Below are positions 61,075-64,000 of a stretch of 64,000 nt of DNA, one piece after another. A program made the position numbers and the translations under genes. Below the pieces are notes generated by a model that had not been told where the DNA came from, searched no databases, and worked only from the letters and a program-made list of their open reading frames with translations. Source of the stretch: Hespellia sp. Lineage in GTDB: Bacteria > Bacillota > Clostridia > Lachnospirales > Lachnospiraceae. The DNA lies in contig JAQUVD010000007.1 of assembly GCA_028693555.1 (NCBI GenBank), positions 45,457-109,456 of the forward strand, given 5' to 3'. Each line of letters opens with the position of its first letter. Within the stretch, counting starts at the first letter, position 1.

Positions 61075-62340
61075 TCGATACAGAACTATTCCCGCTGGTT
61101 ATAAAATATGTTGTGCCCGGTTTTTTCTCTGTACTCTTTCGTATTTTCGGACTTGGCGCGCGCAGCAAAAAGGCAGCTGTAGTGGGTATGGCATTCTATT
61201 TGGCGGTAAGTGTGGTTGTGCCTATGACTCTGATCCCGATTTTGACCTATGATATTTATAAAAGTTTTTCGTTTATTGTCATTATCATTGCGAATATCGC
61301 AGTTTTAATTATTTCGTCAGACAGCTTTTTAAAAACCTGTTTTATGCATTTCAGTCAGGCAAATATCCTGTTTTGGATTGCCACTACCTTTAGCGCACTG
61401 CGCAGGATGCTCGGTGTATCCTATACGACGCAAGCACTGGCCACCGTTATATTTTGTGCCGTGCTCTATGTGATTGCCCTGCGTTACTGGGCAGAACCGC
61501 TGCGCTTTATGGGGGAAACACTCCACGCCAGCTGGCTTGGCCTTTTGGCTGTCCCCGGTTGCACGATTCTGACTGGAATTGGAATTGCTATGTGGTTTGG
61601 ACTAAAGGAGAACTACAATGAAATCATAATGCTGATCATTATTGGGCTTTTAGAGTTTTCCTTCGTTATGTACCTGCGGGGGGTTATACCAATCTCTGCA
61701 GGAAATCACCCAATTAAGTCGGGAAAATATGCAGAAAGAGCTGCTGGAAGGTGAAATTCTATCTTATCAGGAATCATTAGAGGTGGCAAGGCAAAACCGT
61801 CATGACCTGCGTCACCACAATGCGCTGATTTTGGATTACCTGGAAAGCGGAAACGTGACTGAAGCCATCGAGTATCTCCATGCCAATGCCAGTGCCCTGG
61901 CCGAGAGCAAGCTGACACAGTTTTCCCTCAATCCGGTGGCAAACGCTGTACTGCGGATTTACGCACGACAGGCACAGGCGGAAGGTATCACTTTTTGCGC
62001 CCTTGCAGATCTGCCAGAGCAGCTGCCTATGACAAATCCAGAGTTTGGTGCGCTGCTTTCGAATCTTTTGGAAAATGCGGTGGAGGCATGTCGCAAGGTG
62101 GAGTCTGCCAAGCGGCAGCTTACGTTTCGTACCCAGACTGATGAGGCCAGCTTGCGGCTAGAGGTGCGCAATAGCATGTGCGGCACAGTAAGCTTCGAAA
62201 ATGGATTTCCTAAGTCCACCAAATGCGGTGGTGGCACCGGTACCAGAAGCATGGCGAATATCGTACAGAAGTACGGTGGAATGCTCCGATTCAAGCAGGA
62301 GGGCGATATGTTTTTGACCCAGATTGTGCTGCCGTTCTGA
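61071..62340 (+). pseudogene. AgrC-like GHKL sensor kinase, frameshifted in a G6 tract
   Basis: The first part (61071-61754) encodes a six-to-seven-helix membrane sensor domain, then an out-of-frame tail. Removing one G from the run of six at 61678-61683 joins it to the second frame through YLRGLYQSLQEITQL to an intact kinase: RHDLRHH (phosphorylated His), LLSNLLENAVEAC (N box) and GGTGTRSMANIVQKYGG. The corrected protein would have 422 residues, the usual AgrC size. As written, the cell makes a severed sensor and perhaps a soluble ATPase half from the ATG at 61729. Phase variation, decay or a sequencing error would each give this. Confidence 0.8.
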
Positions 62341-62389
62341 ATAAAGAATCTTGATCCCCAGGGGTCTTGGTCACTTTTATGTCATTTCG

Positions 62390-62419
62390 TGCGAGAAAAC
62401 CGTTGTTTGGTGCGAGAAT
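62390..62419 (+). promoter_or_regulatory. Candidate LytTR binding site (9-base direct repeat, 12-base gap)
   Basis: GTGCGAGAA at 62390-62398 and 62411-62419. Two 9-base direct repeats 12-13 bases apart are the known layout of LytTR/AgrA sites. A -10-like TAAAAT lies at 62445-62450, so the second repeat ends just upstream of the -35 position. Target: the operon starting at 62483. Confidence 0.6.
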
Positions 62420-62482
62420 AGAAATAGAGAAAAGAAAAAGCATTAAAATAACAGGCAAATCAAAGACCAAAGGAGGGAACAC

Positions 62483-62686
62483 ATGAACAAGCAAAAGGAT
62501 CATACCCATGAGGTTGAAAAACGAGTTATGGCAATTCCCGTTCGAGCCACGGATTGCTGTGGATTTTTCAAGGCGAGAGAGATGGTGCTCATCCCAAGGC
62601 GAGAGTGCTGGTATTGCATCCACGGTGGTTTCCAGAGGGACACCGATGATCCCCATCAGCCAGGGGTCTGCAAATTTAATAAATGA
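62483..62686 (+). CDS. Small Cys-rich protein of unknown function
   Basis: 67 residues, RBS AAAGGAGGG before the ATG. Five cysteines (C25, C26, C42, C45, C63) with histidines at 8, 47 and 58; the end has ECWYCIHGGF and PGVCKF, which could form a zinc knuckle. No signal peptide or membrane segment. I do not recognise the family. It lies between the LytTR-type promoter and the diguanylate cyclase gene, 19 bases ahead of the latter. Confidence 0.6.
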   Translation: MNKQKDHTHEVEKRVMAIPVRATDCCGFFKAREMVLIPRRECWYCIHGGFQRDTDDPHQPGVCKFNK

Positions 62687-62705
62687 ATAAATTTCAGGAG
62701 GACAT

Positions 62706-63608
62706 ATGGATTACACAGAACGATTTATCAGGCAGATACTTCAGTGTGCCGATGCGACGTATATTATGGAAGAGGATACCGGTAAGGTTGTCATGATGCA
62801 TGACAACCTTACGCTACGTTCGTCGGACTATAGTGGTGTTCCGTGCTGGTGTGCAATTCTCGGAAGAGAGGAAAAATGCCCTTTCTGTCCGAAACTGACG
62901 GAGGGAGTGCGCTATTCGTGGGAGTATTACGACAGTGCCCGTAAGCTGTGGTATAAGATCAACAATCTTCTGTTTTCTTCTGACGGAAAGCAATACCGCG
63001 CCGGAATAATCAGCAGCATCAATGATCCTATGGCTCTGAACCACAACACGGTAAACGAAATGACCGAATTAAACAGGCTCCTTGAAGAAAACCGTCGTGT
63101 AAAGGAAGCTTTTGAGCGCGAAGCCAACCTTGATAAAATGACGGGACTTTATAACCGAAACCGATACCGGCTTGACATTGCATCGGGTATTTACGACTGC
63201 GGAAAACTCGGCATACTGTATTTTGACTTGAACAATCTGAAAACTGTCAACGATACCTTCTGTCATGAGGCGGGGGACAAGGTTATCGTGCGTCTGGCAG
63301 AAGCAATGAAACAACTGAACGAGGACGTTCCTGCATCAACCGCCTATCGCATCGGTGGAGACGAATTTGTTCTTTTTGTCAGAGATATCTCCGAAGCCAA
63401 ATTTTCCCAGCTGAAAACAGAGTTTCAAAGTATTTTGGATCGCATGAACGACGGGCAGCCCATTTTGTGCAAGGTGGCGGTCGGCGTGGCGTATTCAATC
63501 GAAAAATGCAATGTGGAACATCTTGTGGGGAAAGCCGACAAGAATATGTACGCGATGAAGAATTTAATGAAACAGGAGGAATTATTTGATTTTACGGAGG
63601 AAAAGTAG
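62706..63608 (+). CDS. Diguanylate cyclase with Cys-containing PAS-like sensor
   Basis: 300 residues. The N-terminal PAS-like domain (1-110) carries PCWCAILGREEKCPFCPKL, a CxC plus CxxC pair able to bind metal or sense redox. A coiled linker (about 118-140) leads to a GGDEF domain with active motif RIGGDEF. There is no clear RxxD inhibitory site (STAY precedes it). Soluble; makes cyclic di-GMP. RBS AGGAGG. Second gene of the LytTR-linked unit. Confidence 0.9.
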   Translation: MDYTERFIRQILQCADATYIMEEDTGKVVMMHDNLTLRSSDYSGVPCWCAILGREEKCPFCPKLTEGVRYSWEYYDSARKLWYKINNLLFSSDGKQYRAGIISSINDPMALNHNTVNEMTELNRLLEENRRVKEAFEREANLDKMTGLYNRNRYRLDIASGIYDCGKLGILYFDLNNLKTVNDTFCHEAGDKVIVRLAEAMKQLNEDVPASTAYRIGGDEFVLFVRDISEAKFSQLKTEFQSILDRMNDGQPILCKVAVGVAYSIEKCNVEHLVGKADKNMYAMKNLMKQEELFDFTEEK

Positions 63609-63610
63609 GA

Positions 63611-63934
63611 ATGTATGAGTTAGTATATAACATTTTTAGTAATTTAACGATATTTCGGGTTACGGTGACCTTGGGAGTACCCTTAACAATCATCTTAATT
63701 ATTATGTTTTGCATGAAATCAAACAGGGATGAGCGGGGTTGGAAAATAATAGGCAAAGCAAGCATGATTACTTTTATCTATTTTATGATAATCGTCAATG
63801 TAATTGCGAAAGTCACAGGCAGCAGAGGTATGGATTGGGATGTTTTCAATATTGATACAGAAAGACTATTCTTTGTGAACCCTCACATGACTGAAGTCAC
63901 GTGCTTCCTGTTTCGGCGTAAATCGCCACAATAA
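63611..63934 (+). CDS. Short membrane protein of unknown function
   Basis: 107 residues, two membrane segments (about 18-34 and 50-66), then a short hydrophilic tail ending FRRKSPQ. It starts two bases after the diguanylate cyclase stop behind GGAGGAAAAG. I recognise no family; the C-terminal 20 residues look unlike the rest and may reflect a break. The final 66 bases of the window hold nothing I can identify. Confidence 0.5.
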   Translation: MYELVYNIFSNLTIFRVTVTLGVPLTIILIIMFCMKSNRDERGWKIIGKASMITFIYFMIIVNVIAKVTGSRGMDWDVFNIDTERLFFVNPHMTEVTCFLFRRKSPQ

Positions 63935-64000
63935 ATGCTGGTCTTATGCTTACTCCACAGGCGTAGATTATACTGTTTGGACAGTTCCTGCCCTACAGTT

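Noticed and set aside
62508..62690. Alternative frame overlapping the small Cys-rich gene
   Set aside because: It has no ribosome site of its own, whereas the frame from 62483 has AAAGGAGGG and a coherent Cys/His pattern.

Overview
The window reads as a chromosomal segment of a low-to-mid GC Gram-positive gut anaerobe, most likely a Lachnospiraceae member (Clostridia). The reasons are the strong AGGAGG ribosome sites, TTGACA/TATAAT promoters, and the set of genes: MurT/GatD, DUF1292, DUF3791/DUF3990, DUF6110, CmpB-type membrane proteins, a Fur-like/FtsX-type ABC operon and LytTR/GHKL signalling. This is inference from gene content; no rRNA or tRNA gene is present to settle it.

Layout. 1-6.1 kb: a radical SAM DNA-repair-like gene behind a perfect LexA box, then an OmpR-type two-component system with its MacB-like ABC exporter. 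6.1-8.3 kb: a divergent YeiH-type exporter and LysR pair. 8.3-12.5 kb: murT-gatD (lipid II amidation), azlCD (branched-chain amino acid export) and an unknown exported protein. 12.47-13.0 kb: a gene-free block that is one giant inverted repeat made of nested stem-loops. 13-16.4 kb: a TauE/SafE transporter with trpS, a YmaF-like His-rich protein, a BaiA-like short-chain dehydrogenase and a decayed gene tail. 16.6-22.5 kb: a SWIM/SNF2 helicase, a diguanylate cyclase and a YihS-like sugar isomerase. 22.6-24.7 kb: a DUF3791-DUF3990-DUF3791 cassette (ADP-ribosyltransferase-like), a Nudix hydrolase and DUF1292. 24.7-30.9 kb: DUF1275 and LysR, a copper ATPase under a CsoR-type operator, a CarD-like regulator and an HTH-Uma2 nuclease. 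30.9-37.4 kb: a MarR-MATE operon with paired palindromic operators, an AraC regulator divergent from a second MATE gene, a HisJ-like phosphatase and a PRiA4/nicotinamidase-like fusion. 37.5-44.3 kb: metNIQ, a complete cysteine-type ABC importer, a GDSL hydrolase and an HD hydrolase, all co-directional. 44.4-49.4 kb: a rhodanese-TtcA fusion, a CmpB-like membrane protein, and DUF6110 with an atypical P1B ATPase. 49.6-59.5 kb: a Fur-like regulator, ABC-FtsX exporter and YhgE-like secreted protein, then AraC with two YbtPQ/IrtAB-like ABC half-transporters. 59.6-63.9 kb: a LytTR/GHKL quorum-type system showing decay (truncated second regulator without a normal start codon, kinase frameshifted in a G6 tract), followed by a small Cys-rich protein, a Cys-PAS diguanylate cyclase and a short membrane protein.

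Three themes connect the genes. Sulfur runs through the window: methionine and cysteine uptake, a tRNA thiolation enzyme with its own rhodanese, TauE/SafE and YeiH exporters, and a sulfoquinovose-isomerase-like enzyme. Metal handling is next: CopA, the DUF6110 ATPase, the Fur-like regulator and the YbtPQ-like transporter. Third are drug or peptide exporters with local regulators. The most unusual items are the stop-to-stop inverted-repeat block at 12.5 kb, a three-copy dispersed hairpin repeat, the DUF3791/DUF3990 cassette, the copper chaperone domain fused to CopA with its own ribosome site, and the decaying LytTR system with a matching direct-repeat operator.
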